From Solenopsis invicta (Eukaryota; Arthropoda; Insecta; Hymenoptera; Formicidae): a stretch of 64,000 nucleotides of DNA. Numbering within the stretch: position 1 is the stretch's first letter; each line of letters begins with the position of its first letter. Shown here piece by piece: positions 63,801 to 64,000 of the stretch. A program made the translations under genes and the position numbers. The DNA lies in NCBI RefSeq assembly GCF_016802725.1, contig NC_052668.1:21260501-21324500 (forward strand), written 5' to 3'. The notes beneath the pieces are model-generated. The model did not search any database. It was not told where the DNA came from and saw only the letters and a program-made list of their open reading frames with translations.

Positions 63801-64000
63801 TCAGCAATAACCAGGGTGAGGAAGTGAAGGATGTCAATATCGTTATGCAAGGTTTGTATTTTTATAAAGTTTTCTGTATGTAAAATCTTGTCTTTTACTT
63901 CCTTTTATTTATAAATTTTTTTTTTAGACGTCCCGTCTGCGCCGTACGACGTCGAAGTCAACGAGATATTCCAGAATTCTTGCGTCGTGTCCTTCAAGCC
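19245..64000 (+). CDS. bt: Projectin (bent), N-terminal part; runs off the right edge
   Basis: Span entry for the whole gene; the exons follow. Projectin is a twitchin/titin-family giant protein of insect muscle that links Z-disc and thick filament in flight muscle, lies along the A-band in other muscles, and carries a C-terminal kinase beyond this window. The sequence shows 8 I-set Ig domains, a PEVK-like region, 6 Ig domains and the start of the first Fn3 domain, the projectin N-terminal order. Diagnostic segments include GSRKGSLAP and RRGSLIPP in the linker, STPLRDVGP before Ig9, and SGMDFRAMLKKRKYQKW after it. Phases match at every junction examined except after the Ig9 exon, where a 14-bp duplication breaks the frame. 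The start ATG has context CCACAATGG, with one 8-codon upstream ORF at 19108 if the exon begins at 19030. Confidence 0.93.
20467..20488 (+). CDS. bt: Projectin 22-nt microexon
   Basis: Between TTTTTCTAG and GTAAGT. It encodes (P)MDEPREK across its junctions. The preceding exon ends in phase 1 and the next needs phase 2, so an exon of length 1 mod 3 is required, and this 22-nt exon supplies exactly that. The joined reading runs smoothly into Ig2. Confidence 0.8.
20489..23632 (+). other. Intron between Ig1/microexon and Ig2
   Basis: About 3.1 kb. GC-richer patches at 21120-21430 and 22040-22680. The 169-codon minus-strand frame at 21995-22504 lies in the second patch and matches nothing I recognise. 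No other feature seen. Confidence 0.7.
23633..23795 (+). CDS. bt: Projectin exon: Ig domain 2, first half
   Basis: Encodes QIDGIAPTFAKKPAIRQEDD through KITWFHSGN to DSSRHK. The first Cys (LFECRI) and the Trp are present. Donor AAG/GTTTTC is weak, but phase 0 and the reading into the next exon (RHK-LTVDKDG) fit. Confidence 0.88.
23981..24122 (+). CDS. bt: Projectin exon: Ig domain 2, second half
   Basis: Encodes LTVDKDGHSYFATLEI, then VEDAGKYKVTAKNELGES and ATISLNFD. Acceptor TGAATTTTAG; phase 1 donor GTAAGT. Confidence 0.9.
24123..26783 (+). other. Intron between Ig2 and Ig3
   Basis: About 2.7 kb of AT-rich sequence with GC-richer patches near 24790-25090 and 25940-26100. No exon is needed here: phase 1 on both sides joins to give Ser (A/GC). 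Nothing else recognised. Confidence 0.7.
26784..26919 (+). CDS. bt: Projectin exon: Ig domain 3, first half
   Basis: Encodes DEAPVPDDGIKPTFTERP, then VIRQSDDGNTITFECRL and GDPKPSVKW. Splits the conserved Trp codon (TG/G) at donor GTAAGG, phase 2. Confidence 0.9.
27336..27539 (+). CDS. bt: Projectin exon: Ig domain 3, second half
   Basis: Encodes YHGTEEVKDGGRFNTSLEL, then GDAGEYRAVAKNKHGQGVAT and INLNFEGGDRL. Ends in phase 2 at GTAGGC, giving AA/A Lys with the next exon (DRLKIPDGK). An alternative donor GTGGCG at 27524 would not fit the next phase. Confidence 0.88.
27540..28355 (+). other. Intron between Ig3 and Ig4
   Basis: About 0.8 kb, AT-rich, no recognised feature beyond splice signals (acceptor TTACACAG). 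Confidence 0.7.
28356..28657 (+). CDS. bt: Projectin exon: Ig domain 4
   Basis: A whole Ig domain in one exon: IPDGKPPRFPKKPTIRQEGD, MECILEAHPVPDITWYQG, KADGGNYRCNAFNNFGES, NISLNFQ. Both Cys and the Trp are present. The donor is GCAAGT rather than GT, a GC-AG intron with otherwise ideal consensus. Phase 1. Confidence 0.9.
28658..29304 (+). other. GC-AG intron between Ig4 and Ig5
   Basis: Begins CCAAG/GCAAGT and ends GATGCAG. AT-rich first half, GC-richer from about 28910 on. No gene seen in it. Confidence 0.7.
29305..29522 (+). CDS. bt: Projectin exon: Ig domain 5, first part
   Basis: Encodes EEGAGCAPSFIEKPRII, then MKCKCKANPKPEVTWFRG and EEDIYELIMEIK. The GATGCAG acceptor gives the phase 1 join G/AG that continues Ig4. 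Ends in phase 0. Confidence 0.88.
29650..30055 (+). CDS. bt: Projectin exon: end of Ig5 and all of Ig6
   Basis: Opens DPSAPDGGTYRCHVKNEYGE (end of Ig5), then linker AEPEPEGDGPTFVEKP and Ig6 with MDCKVKAKPKPQITWTHAG and DSGLYKCNIKNELGE. Ends in phase 1 at GTAAGT. Confidence 0.92.
30364..30536 (+). CDS. bt: Projectin exon: Ig domain 7, first half
   Basis: Encodes VPVIKEKPKVVKIVKKKTIV, then IECHVLSQFAPDCTWFKE, ending KLHVEQVKE. Acceptor GTGATTTTAG; donor GTGAGT in phase 0. Confidence 0.88.
30730..30903 (+). CDS. bt: Projectin exon: Ig7 second half and linker to Ig8
   Basis: Encodes GEFAVKLEIEQMTTTDKGTY, then KLVARNEKGEATSQVVEV and EKGEKPKIVTGLKSI. 58 codons, phase 0 at both ends. Confidence 0.88.
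31030..31109 (+). CDS. bt: Projectin exon: Ig domain 8, first part
   Basis: Encodes TVEEGKTVELVATLATQDRK then VTVTWS. The B-strand Cys is replaced by Ala (LVATL) while the Trp is kept. Splits an Arg codon (AG/A) in phase 2 at GTACGT. Confidence 0.87.
31294..31459 (+). CDS. bt: Projectin exon: Ig domain 8, second part
   Basis: Encodes DSTVIKASKDIMISFNGLDM, then LSGTYKVVVSNEFGQDESSA and RLVVK. Phase 0 donor GTAGGC. Last Ig before the PEVK-like region. Confidence 0.88.
31874..32065 (+). CDS. bt: PEVK exon: 64-codon Lys/Glu tract
   Basis: First exon of the extensible region, 192 nt, almost only Lys and Glu with occasional Val, Ile and Asp; the recurring unit is KKVEKKEEKKEE. Charge-dense and predicted to be a charged single helix or disordered. 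The purine-only DNA makes long mirror frames on both strands, which are artefacts. Acceptor TTACAG, donor AAG/GTAGCC. Confidence 0.85.
32496..32651 (+). CDS. bt: PEVK exon: acidic Asp/Glu/Ser exon with two possible donors
   Basis: Encodes VIMWSDNDDEGSEEYE, a run of Glu, then SVIESSVISTEAILEESDSE and VSRVE. Donors at 32571 (GTGAGT) and 32652 (GTACAC) are both in phase 0, so 25- and 52-codon forms are possible. The acceptor ATATATAAG has a poor pyrimidine tract. Confidence 0.7.
32951..33001 (+). CDS. bt: PEVK exon, 17 codons
   Basis: Encodes DKPNLKPNGIDKPGVGK. Acceptor TTTTTAAG, donor GTACGA, phase 0. Confidence 0.75.
33409..33426 (+). CDS. bt: PEVK 18-nt microexon
   Basis: Encodes KMEILQ between TATTCTGTTTCAG and GTGAGC. 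Both splice sites are strong; phase 0. Confidence 0.6.
33427..34129 (+). other. Intron in the PEVK region (0.7 kb)
   Basis: AT-rich. A TTTTTTGCAG acceptor-like site at 33709 opens a long frame, but it has no donor or PEVK composition, so I do not call an exon. Confidence 0.6.
34130..34177 (+). CDS. bt: PEVK exon, 16 codons
   Basis: Encodes KDEEIVNNVEERKSIK. Acceptor TACATGTAG, donor GTAATA, phase 0. Confidence 0.8.
34258..34323. repeat. Near-perfect inverted repeat (hairpin) in intron
   Basis: Left arm CAATTAGTAGACAGTGTC and following bases pair with the right arm ending ACATTGTCTACTGATTG, about 27 bp with about 3 mismatches around an AT-rich loop. Confidence 0.65.
34399..34443 (+). CDS. 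bt: PEVK exon, 15 codons
   Basis: Encodes KKPGEKIEDKKEEEK. Phase 0. Confidence 0.82.
34538..34576 (+). CDS. bt: PEVK exon, 13 codons
   Basis: Encodes KKIIKKKEPESKE. Phase 0. Confidence 0.82.
34718..34783 (+). CDS. bt: PEVK exon, 22 codons
   Basis: Starts VSRETTPKPEKT and ends ASRKESVSR. Donor AGG/GTTAGC is slightly weak; phase 0. Confidence 0.8.
34862..34918 (+). CDS. bt: PEVK exon with RRSS motif
   Basis: Encodes VEEIKTESRRSSIVKIEGK. The RRSS string fits the R-R-x-S pattern of basophilic kinases such as PKA and recurs two exons later. Phase 0. Confidence 0.84.
35051..35098 (+). CDS. bt: PEVK exon with RRLS motif
   Basis: Encodes IIDDGTDTPRRLSIQK; RRLS is a basophilic-kinase-like site. 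A CA-rich simple repeat follows in the intron (35099-35150). Phase 0. Confidence 0.82.
35418..35495 (+). CDS. bt: PEVK exon, 26 codons, paralogue of the 34862 exon
   Basis: Starts TEKVEEEVKVESRRSSIVEK and ends KAIDK. The shared VESRRSSIV / TESRRSSIV core shows duplication of the exon at 34862. Phase 0. Confidence 0.84.
35496..36092 (+). other. Intron in the PEVK region (0.6 kb)
   Basis: AT-rich; nothing recognised except an excellent donor (GTAAGA) and a TCATTGCAG acceptor. Confidence 0.6.
36093..36143 (+). CDS. bt: PEVK exon, 17 codons
   Basis: Encodes DMSAFRTRAISQMIEDE. Phase 0. Confidence 0.82.
36225..36281 (+). CDS. bt: PEVK exon, first B-type of the dyad array
   Basis: Encodes HTLTTKIKPHTHKSNDDIQ. 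The HKSNDDIQ ending matches the KSDEEIE endings of later B-type exons. Phase 0. Confidence 0.82.
36357..36413 (+). CDS. bt: PEVK exon, A-type
   Basis: Encodes DVRSSKTLERDSKLVRRYE. Opens like the DIWASK exons but lacks the Trp. An internal GTAAGA at 36396 is a possible shorter donor, also in phase 0. Confidence 0.8.
36484..36540 (+). CDS. bt: PEVK exon, 19 codons
   Basis: Encodes ETATFGVTSSVRGSDHKPK. Does not fit the A or B type cleanly. Phase 0. Confidence 0.8.
36917..36973 (+). CDS. bt: PEVK exon, B-type
   Basis: Encodes VTSQAAIKPRVRDSDDERE, with an acidic ending. Phase 0. Confidence 0.82.
37071..37130 (+). CDS. bt: PEVK exon, A-type with Trp
   Basis: Encodes DAWSIHNPGERDNESAPYYR, with Trp at residue 3. 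Phase 0. Confidence 0.82.
37213..37365 (+). CDS. bt: PEVK exon, long B-type (51 codons)
   Basis: Starts DRSSDKTRKPYTPADTTQP, contains KPKDKILLHDK, and ends HPQKSDEEIE. Phase 0. Confidence 0.85.
37438..37485 (+). CDS. bt: PEVK exon, A-type
   Basis: Encodes DIGASKDSDTDKKQDK, an A-type exon in which Trp has become Gly (GGG in place of TGG). Phase 0, donor GTATGC as in its paralogues. Confidence 0.84.
37577..37708 (+). CDS. bt: PEVK exon, long B-type (44 codons)
   Basis: Starts DVPKEKTHLRDTPTSRTLSH and ends HPQKSDEEIE. Nearly identical to the exon at 37917 but lacks four codons in the middle. Phase 0. Confidence 0.86.
37779..37829 (+). CDS. bt: PEVK exon, A-type
   Basis: Encodes DIWASKARDSDSKKRDK. 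Phase 0. Confidence 0.86.
37917..38060 (+). CDS. bt: PEVK exon, long B-type (48 codons)
   Basis: Starts DAPKEKTHLRDTPTSRTLLH, ends HPQKSDEAIE. Phase 0. Confidence 0.86.
38130..38180 (+). CDS. bt: PEVK exon, A-type
   Basis: Encodes DIWASKERDTDSKKDDK. Phase 0. Confidence 0.86.
38266..38409 (+). CDS. bt: PEVK exon, long B-type (48 codons)
   Basis: Starts DASKKKTYLPGTFTSRTLSY, ends HPQKSDEEIE. More diverged at the start than its neighbours. Phase 0. Confidence 0.85.
38493..38542 (+). pseudogene. Decayed A-type PEVK exon
   Basis: Lies exactly where the alternation predicts an A-type exon. The bases AATATTTTGACGAGCAG align to the GACATTTGGGCGAGTAA start of the exon at 38130, and GATGCCAAAAAGCATGAAAAA to its end. 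A 1-nt deletion shifts the frame, the reading meets TAG, and the donor GTATGC has become TATGTG. No longer able to splice or code. Confidence 0.75.
38697..38834 (+). CDS. bt: PEVK exon, long B-type (46 codons)
   Basis: Starts DTSKEKARLRDTPSKVLPHK and ends HKIDSQKEIK, so the acidic ending is altered to Lys. Phase 0. Confidence 0.84.
38902..38955 (+). CDS. bt: PEVK exon, A-type
   Basis: Encodes DILTKPKERDVDSKTHDK; Trp changed to Leu. Phase 0. Confidence 0.84.
39050..39259 (+). CDS. bt: PEVK exon, B-type with three internal repeats (70 codons)
   Basis: Starts NMPKDKALLHDTLTTKIQ and ends IRPHKPDEKIE. The motif (H/R)DT(L/P)T..KI..(H)KPDE occurs three times, so this exon seems to have grown by internal duplication. 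Largest exon of the dyad array. Phase 0. Confidence 0.85.
39347..39403 (+). CDS. bt: PEVK exon, A-type
   Basis: Encodes DVWSSKPKEHDTDSKTYVK. Phase 0, donor GTATGC. Confidence 0.85.
39495..39551 (+). CDS. bt: PEVK exon, B-type
   Basis: Encodes DLSKPKDKSSRRQSDEKIE; RRQS is another basophilic-kinase-like site. Phase 0. Confidence 0.85.
39646..39699 (+). CDS. bt: PEVK exon, A-type
   Basis: Encodes DIWSKRRERENIPHKTDE. Phase 0. Confidence 0.85.
39782..39895 (+). CDS. bt: PEVK exon, B-position (38 codons)
   Basis: Starts DTPIIKRRVSKPDDQTEADK and ends IKPAQSNE. Contains RRVS. Phase 0. Confidence 0.85.
39962..40018 (+). CDS. bt: PEVK exon, A-position
   Basis: Encodes DKLAPKLRKHDDRYVPHHE; Trp replaced by Leu. 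Phase 0. Confidence 0.84.
40129..40209 (+). CDS. bt: PEVK exon of doubtful integrity (B-position)
   Basis: A good TATTTTAG acceptor opens DAACTVDTPLKFPHCHD, but the expected donor after HD(E) reads GTCAAA, a poor site. A GTTAGT donor at 40210 would extend it in frame by VKTYYTHYNY. Two Cys and aromatic-rich sequence are unlike the other PEVK exons, so it may be decaying or rarely used. Confidence 0.4.
40288..40338 (+). CDS. bt: PEVK exon, A-type
   Basis: Encodes DVWAPKSVEPNSVTIDK. Phase 0. Confidence 0.84.
40467..40523 (+). CDS. bt: PEVK exon, B-type
   Basis: Encodes DTLLPTVKPQTHESDDDIE. Phase 0. Confidence 0.84.
40607..40663 (+). CDS. bt: PEVK exon, A-type
   Basis: Encodes DIWASRTEDDAPKSIRKLE. 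Last clear DIWAS exon of the array. Phase 0. Confidence 0.84.
40742..40789 (+). CDS. bt: PEVK exon, B-position
   Basis: Encodes DSVSKVAPFKIGDKVE. Phase 0. Confidence 0.82.
40892..40960 (+). CDS. bt: PEVK exon, 23 codons
   Basis: Starts EPASVPKFASKSRNSISK and ends SKESR. Ser/Lys-rich. Phase 0. Confidence 0.82.
41143..41196 (+). CDS. bt: PEVK exon, 18 codons
   Basis: Encodes ESDIPEHEIGEIKSKEAK. Phase 0. Confidence 0.83.
41275..41319 (+). CDS. bt: PEVK exon, 15 codons
   Basis: Encodes SKDTNSTLDKEEVPK. Phase 0. Confidence 0.82.
41419..41472 (+). CDS. bt: PEVK exon, 18 codons
   Basis: Encodes KKVSTRRKSSTKSTEGSE. Phase 0. Confidence 0.83.
41802..41861 (+). CDS. bt: PEVK exon, 20 codons
   Basis: Encodes DQEPVLKPKKKKPKSTDESK. 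Phase 0. Confidence 0.84.
42235..42288 (+). CDS. bt: PEVK exon, 18 codons
   Basis: Encodes KEEPTTKPKTLEKRETPK. Start of the Pro-Lys-Glu-rich block closest in composition to classical PEVK. Phase 0. Confidence 0.84.
42452..42484 (+). CDS. bt: PEVK exon, 11 codons
   Basis: Encodes EAAKPKPEEAK. Phase 0. Confidence 0.84.
42750..42788 (+). CDS. bt: PEVK exon, 13 codons
   Basis: Encodes VEPKAKPKAEEIK. Homologous to the exon at 43223, 473 bp downstream, with its following intron. Phase 0. Confidence 0.85.
42917..42946 (+). CDS. bt: PEVK exon, 10 codons
   Basis: Encodes EAKPKLDEPK. Duplicate of the exon at 43395. Phase 0. Confidence 0.85.
43065..43103 (+). CDS. bt: PEVK exon, 13 codons
   Basis: Encodes EEPKVKPKPVEQK. 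Its flanking introns share long stretches with each other (TTTGTATCA, CATTTTACTA, TCATATCACAACTCTTAGC). Phase 0. Confidence 0.85.
43223..43261 (+). CDS. bt: PEVK exon, 13 codons
   Basis: Encodes EEPKIKPKPEEVK. Phase 0. Confidence 0.85.
43395..43424 (+). CDS. bt: PEVK exon, 10 codons
   Basis: Encodes EAKPKPDEPK, differing from the 42917 exon by one residue. Phase 0. Confidence 0.85.
43544..43582 (+). CDS. bt: PEVK exon, 13 codons
   Basis: Encodes EAPKAKPKPEEVK. Phase 0. Confidence 0.85.
43708..43746 (+). CDS. bt: PEVK exon, 13 codons
   Basis: Encodes EAPKAKLKPDEIK. Phase 0. Confidence 0.85.
43747..44338 (+). other. Intron containing a decayed exon and an AT minisatellite
   Basis: Holds an ATTAATATA-type AT-rich repeat at about 44050-44120 and the decayed PEVK exon at 44169-44213. 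Confidence 0.65.
44169..44213 (+). pseudogene. Decayed PEVK exon
   Basis: In frame the bases read EEPASKLMLKPVESK, a good PEVK peptide, but the exon start coincides with the acceptor G (TTTATAG directly reading as GAG) and the donor GTATAT is now ATATAT. Both splice sites appear lost, so it is probably not spliced. Confidence 0.65.
44339..44377 (+). CDS. bt: PEVK exon, 13 codons
   Basis: Encodes KEEETRKSLKSVK. Phase 0. Confidence 0.83.
44597..44641 (+). CDS. bt: PEVK exon, 15 codons
   Basis: Encodes KLEEEKKTQEKVELK. Phase 0. Confidence 0.83.
44940..45089 (+). CDS. bt: PEVK exon, 50 codons
   Basis: Starts PKDAIETKPKSRLPPKQEVK, ends QPQKAENGKVELK. Acceptor TTAATACAG after a long T run; donor AAG/GTAGTC, phase 0. 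The ending matches that of the preceding exon (KVELK). Confidence 0.85.
45090..45718 (+). other. Intron (0.6 kb)
   Basis: AT-rich and pyrimidine-rich toward the 3' end; nothing else seen. Confidence 0.6.
45719..45904 (+). CDS. bt: PEVK-region exon, 62 codons, with YELPEIPDYER motif
   Basis: Starts KTEKAEKLDAKKTKAAKG, contains NYELPEIPDYERAVLEKP, and ends TKLDRPVTQ. The ELPEIPDYER segment is typical of projectin near the end of its PEVK-like region. Phase 0, donor GTAAGA. Confidence 0.88.
46145..46159 (+). CDS. bt: 15-nt microexon candidate
   Basis: Encodes KFDSK between CGCCGTGCAG and GTGAGC. Strong sites and phase 0, but too short for the peptide itself to be evidence. Confidence 0.5.
46160..47698 (+). 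other. Intron (1.5 kb)
   Basis: Holds a CAGGATGTCCCGTGTAC string at 46443, possibly a repeat end, and a GC-richer patch at about 46790-47240 with no supportable exon. Confidence 0.6.
47699..47878 (+). CDS. bt: Projectin linker exon with GSRKGSLAP and RRGSLIPP motifs
   Basis: Starts PKLPEIKAPETPKIEVIKD, then VTPVGSRKGSLAPGSG, SSRRGSLIPPEELGRRPS and LIISDE. Conserved serine-rich linker of insect projectins with three basophilic-kinase-like sites (RKGS, RRGS, RRPS). Phase 0. Confidence 0.92.
47879..49742 (+). other. Intron (1.9 kb) with a perfect hairpin
   Basis: AT-rich first half; GC-richer from about 48700. A 127-codon frame at 48928-49311 matches nothing known. A 19-bp perfect inverted repeat lies at 49293-49337. 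Confidence 0.6.
49293..49337. repeat. Perfect 19-bp inverted repeat with 7-nt loop
   Basis: TTTATTACACCTTCTGTGA, loop TAGCATC, then the exact reverse complement TCACAGAAGGTGTAATAAA. Would form a stable RNA or DNA hairpin inside the intron. Too short for a standard pre-miRNA. Confidence 0.9.
49743..49787 (+). CDS. bt: Linker exon, LRPGE type 1
   Basis: Encodes EHRKLRPGEVVDERK. Starting at the TCCATAG acceptor gives phase 0; using the next AG (49750) would break the frame. Donor GTGAGA. Confidence 0.82.
49788..52065 (+). other. Intron between LRPGE exons 1 and 2 (2.3 kb)
   Basis: Contains an AAT trinucleotide run at 50520-50545, an AT-rich stretch at 51240-51300 and GC-richer patches at about 50570-50940 and 51480-51800. 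No exon supported. Confidence 0.6.
52066..52104 (+). CDS. bt: Linker exon, LRPGE type 2
   Basis: Encodes LGRLRPGEVLETK. Paralogous to the 49743 exon (RLRPGEV / KLRPGEV). Donor GTGAGA, phase 0. May be an alternative to its paralogue or included with it. Confidence 0.83.
52105..52901 (+). other. Intron with AAT and CTG simple repeats
   Basis: AAT-type repeats at 52427-52460 and GCTGCTGCTGCTGCCGCT near 52540. Pyrimidine/C-rich 3' end. Confidence 0.65.
52902..52940 (+). CDS. bt: Linker exon, LGRPG type 3
   Basis: Encodes TKLGRPGALQEKE. Same length as the 52066 exon and shares the LGR-(L)RPG core. Donor GAG/GTTAGC is weaker. Phase 0. Confidence 0.78.
52941..56168 (+). other. Intron before the Ig9 linker (3.2 kb)
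   Basis: AT-rich. A CAGGATGTCTTTGAATAAC string at 53074 may be a repeat end. No exon supported. Confidence 0.6.
56169..56319 (+). CDS. bt: Projectin linker exon leading into Ig9
   Basis: Starts RRRPSTADIRRPSVADLENR, then INLPSTPLRDVGPGGPPQIV and ends ESYSAVE. Two RRPS sites. Phase 1. Confidence 0.92.
56372..56429 (+). repeat. Perfect 29-bp tandem duplication in intron
   Basis: Two adjacent identical copies of a 29-bp unit beginning TAATCGCAGTGATAATAACA (56372-56400 and 56401-56429). Confidence 0.95.
56542..56792 (+). CDS. bt: Projectin exon: Ig9, frame broken by a 14-bp duplication
   Basis: Encodes DSTAYLTVAVEGNPAPTFKF, YKGITEIIEGGRFKFLTDSE, TITLCMRKTKPNDEGTYK and IVVSNIHGEDS. Then TGGCGAGGATTCCG occurs twice in tandem (56741-56768). 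Removing one copy would leave a frame ending in phase 1, as the next exon requires; with both copies the exon ends in phase 0 and the next exon is read out of frame to a TGA after ten codons. Confidence 0.85.
57005..57141 (+). CDS. bt: Projectin exon: linker after Ig9
   Basis: In the phase 1 frame encodes DASGMDFRAMLKKRKYQKWG, EEAEQEKVDLKEVEKP and MPALKKVER. The SGMDFRAMLKKR segment is a strong projectin marker. Phase 0 donor GTATGT. Confidence 0.92.
57142..57898 (+). other. Intron ending in a CT microsatellite
   Basis: AT-rich. The polypyrimidine tract of the next exon is a long (CT)n run at about 57833-57862 followed by CTT repeats. Confidence 0.7.
57899..58030 (+). CDS. bt: Candidate alternative linker exon (44 codons)
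   Basis: Open in phase 0 throughout: starts SLGNELHGSSWFQDGEDIV, then TAGVEVFRISLVRKGE and ends NWSWLK. Excellent acceptor tract, weaker donor (AAG/GTTTCT). Not Ig-like; I recognise no domain. Probably a cassette exon between the Ig9 linker and Ig10. Confidence 0.6.
58031..59055 (+). other. Intron (1.0 kb)
   Basis: AT-rich; nothing recognised. Confidence 0.6.
59056..59139 (+). CDS. bt: Alternative linker exon a, RRPSL..DWP type
   Basis: Starts DIFDIQRRPSLQELIVDWP and ends KLAAHAKEK. Paralogous to the exon at 60491, sharing RRPSL-ELI-DWP-L. Donor AAG/GTTCGC is weak. Phase 0. Confidence 0.75.
59140..60490 (+). other. Intron between the two RRPSL exons (1.35 kb)
   Basis: AT-rich; no exon supported. 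Confidence 0.6.
60491..60568 (+). CDS. bt: Alternative linker exon b, RRPSL..DWP type
   Basis: Starts NSGSRRPSLAELIPDWP and ends TLHHFIKTE. Acceptor CTTGTTTCTAG is strong, donor GAG/GTTGGA weak. Phase 0. Confidence 0.75.
60569..61761 (+). other. Intron (1.2 kb)
   Basis: Pyrimidine-rich start, AT-rich middle; nothing recognised. Confidence 0.6.
61762..61887 (+). CDS. bt: Projectin exon: Ig10, first half
   Basis: Encodes KQESFLKPLVDQYAKEGKDK, then VTFEANFSKPNCKPKWFFRK. Phase 0 donor GTAAGT. Confidence 0.92.
62038..62182 (+). CDS. bt: Projectin exon: Ig10, second half
   Basis: Encodes ELFPSAKYKFKNEEDCYQLI, then SGPKVEDTGKYTIEISG and GFLNVD. Phase 1. Confidence 0.92.
62268..62407 (+). CDS. bt: Projectin exon: Ig11, first half
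   Basis: Encodes EPDPTYTFVKPLSKKTSGFT, then MECTVSSNMAQISWYKGK and TKLE. Phase 0. Confidence 0.92.
62491..62635 (+). CDS. bt: Projectin exon: Ig11, second half
   Basis: Encodes DGDQYSISKDMSGVCRLAI, then LEDSGEYTCKINKQTDKTE. Phase 1. Confidence 0.92.
62737..62878 (+). CDS. bt: Projectin exon: Ig12, first half
   Basis: Encodes EYPYKFVKVLKHQQLVEKET, then LLCELDDAAGDVQWFKGDQ and TPDK. Splits an Arg codon, phase 2. Confidence 0.92.
62990..63114 (+). CDS. bt: Projectin exon: Ig12, second half
   Basis: Encodes VQIKEEGRKRKLIIKDCKVT, then DAGLYSCVSNADKTEAEIVI. Phase 1. Confidence 0.92.
63194..63547 (+). CDS. bt: Projectin exon: Ig13 and linker
   Basis: Encodes NRFNKKLKDTVAVEREKLVL, ELQDQTAPAVFYFNGEKIEP, GGGKHQLIFNKVEMTDDGEI and MCESGQLTSSCKLTVKKGES, then SAPLVFVVPFK. 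The C-strand Trp is replaced by Phe (VFYFNG). Phase 1. Confidence 0.93.
63645..63851 (+). CDS. bt: Projectin exon: Ig14
   Basis: Encodes DGTKQSPVEAKLMKDGKPLP, VEVVVGEDKITYKIKKPQRE, SSGIYQIKISNNQGEEVKDV and NIVMQ. Last Ig before the Fn3 domains. Phase 1 donor GTTTGT. Confidence 0.92.
63928..64000 (+). CDS. bt: Projectin exon: start of Fn3 domain 1 (cut by window edge)
   Basis: Encodes DVPSAPYDVEVNEIFQNSCV then VSFKP. VPSAPYDVEV is the typical A-strand opening of titin-family Fn3 domains. The exon continues beyond the window. Confidence 0.9.

Overview
The window is animal nuclear DNA, almost certainly from an insect and probably a hymenopteran such as an ant. It is strongly A+T-rich, with long introns, short GC-richer CpG-bearing islands, and metazoan splice sites (mostly GTAAGT, GTACAC or GTATGC donors and TTTTAG acceptors). 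It holds one confidently recognised gene on the + strand: the 5' part of projectin (bent, bt), the insect twitchin/titin-family giant protein of muscle. I found no supportable protein gene on the - strand and no rRNA, tRNA or CRISPR.

Layout. 1-5029 is AT-rich sequence with no recognised gene. 5030-9345 is an unusual repeat block: a GC-richer ~1.65 kb unit in two tandem copies plus a deleted third, flanked on both sides by a diverged ~400 bp direct repeat. 9640-10620 is a CpG-rich island that I take as the likely projectin promoter and 5' UTR exon. 10621-19029 would then be an ~8.4 kb first intron. Coding begins at the ATG at 19245.

Coding layout. Exons at 19245-31459 encode eight I-set immunoglobulin domains. 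31874-52940 is a PEVK-like extensible region made of about 60 tiny exons; all end in phase 0 and all have lengths divisible by three, so any one can be skipped without a frameshift. 56169-63851 encodes a linker and six more Ig domains, with alternative-looking linker exons at 57899, 59056 and 60491. At 63928 the first fibronectin type III domain starts and the window ends inside it. The order 8 Ig - PEVK - 6 Ig - Fn3 is the known N-terminal layout of insect projectin. Exon phases agree at every junction I checked except one.

Notable points. (1) The Ig9 exon carries a perfect 14-bp tandem duplication (56741-56768) that breaks the frame: an assembly error, an allele or a real lesion. (2) The middle of the PEVK region is an alternating two-exon dyad array: a short exon opening with a DIWASK-like motif, then an exon ending in a KSDEEIE-like acidic motif, about twelve times, with one decayed member. 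(3) Decayed exons are visible inside the arrays, and a ~475 bp intron-plus-exon duplication marks recent growth. (4) There are paralogous LRPGE exons and RRPSL..DWP exons, a GC-AG intron, microexons of 15, 18 and 22 nt, and perfect or near-perfect hairpins in introns. Introns not listed separately are short (about 70-430 bp), AT-rich, and show nothing beyond splice signals and simple repeats.
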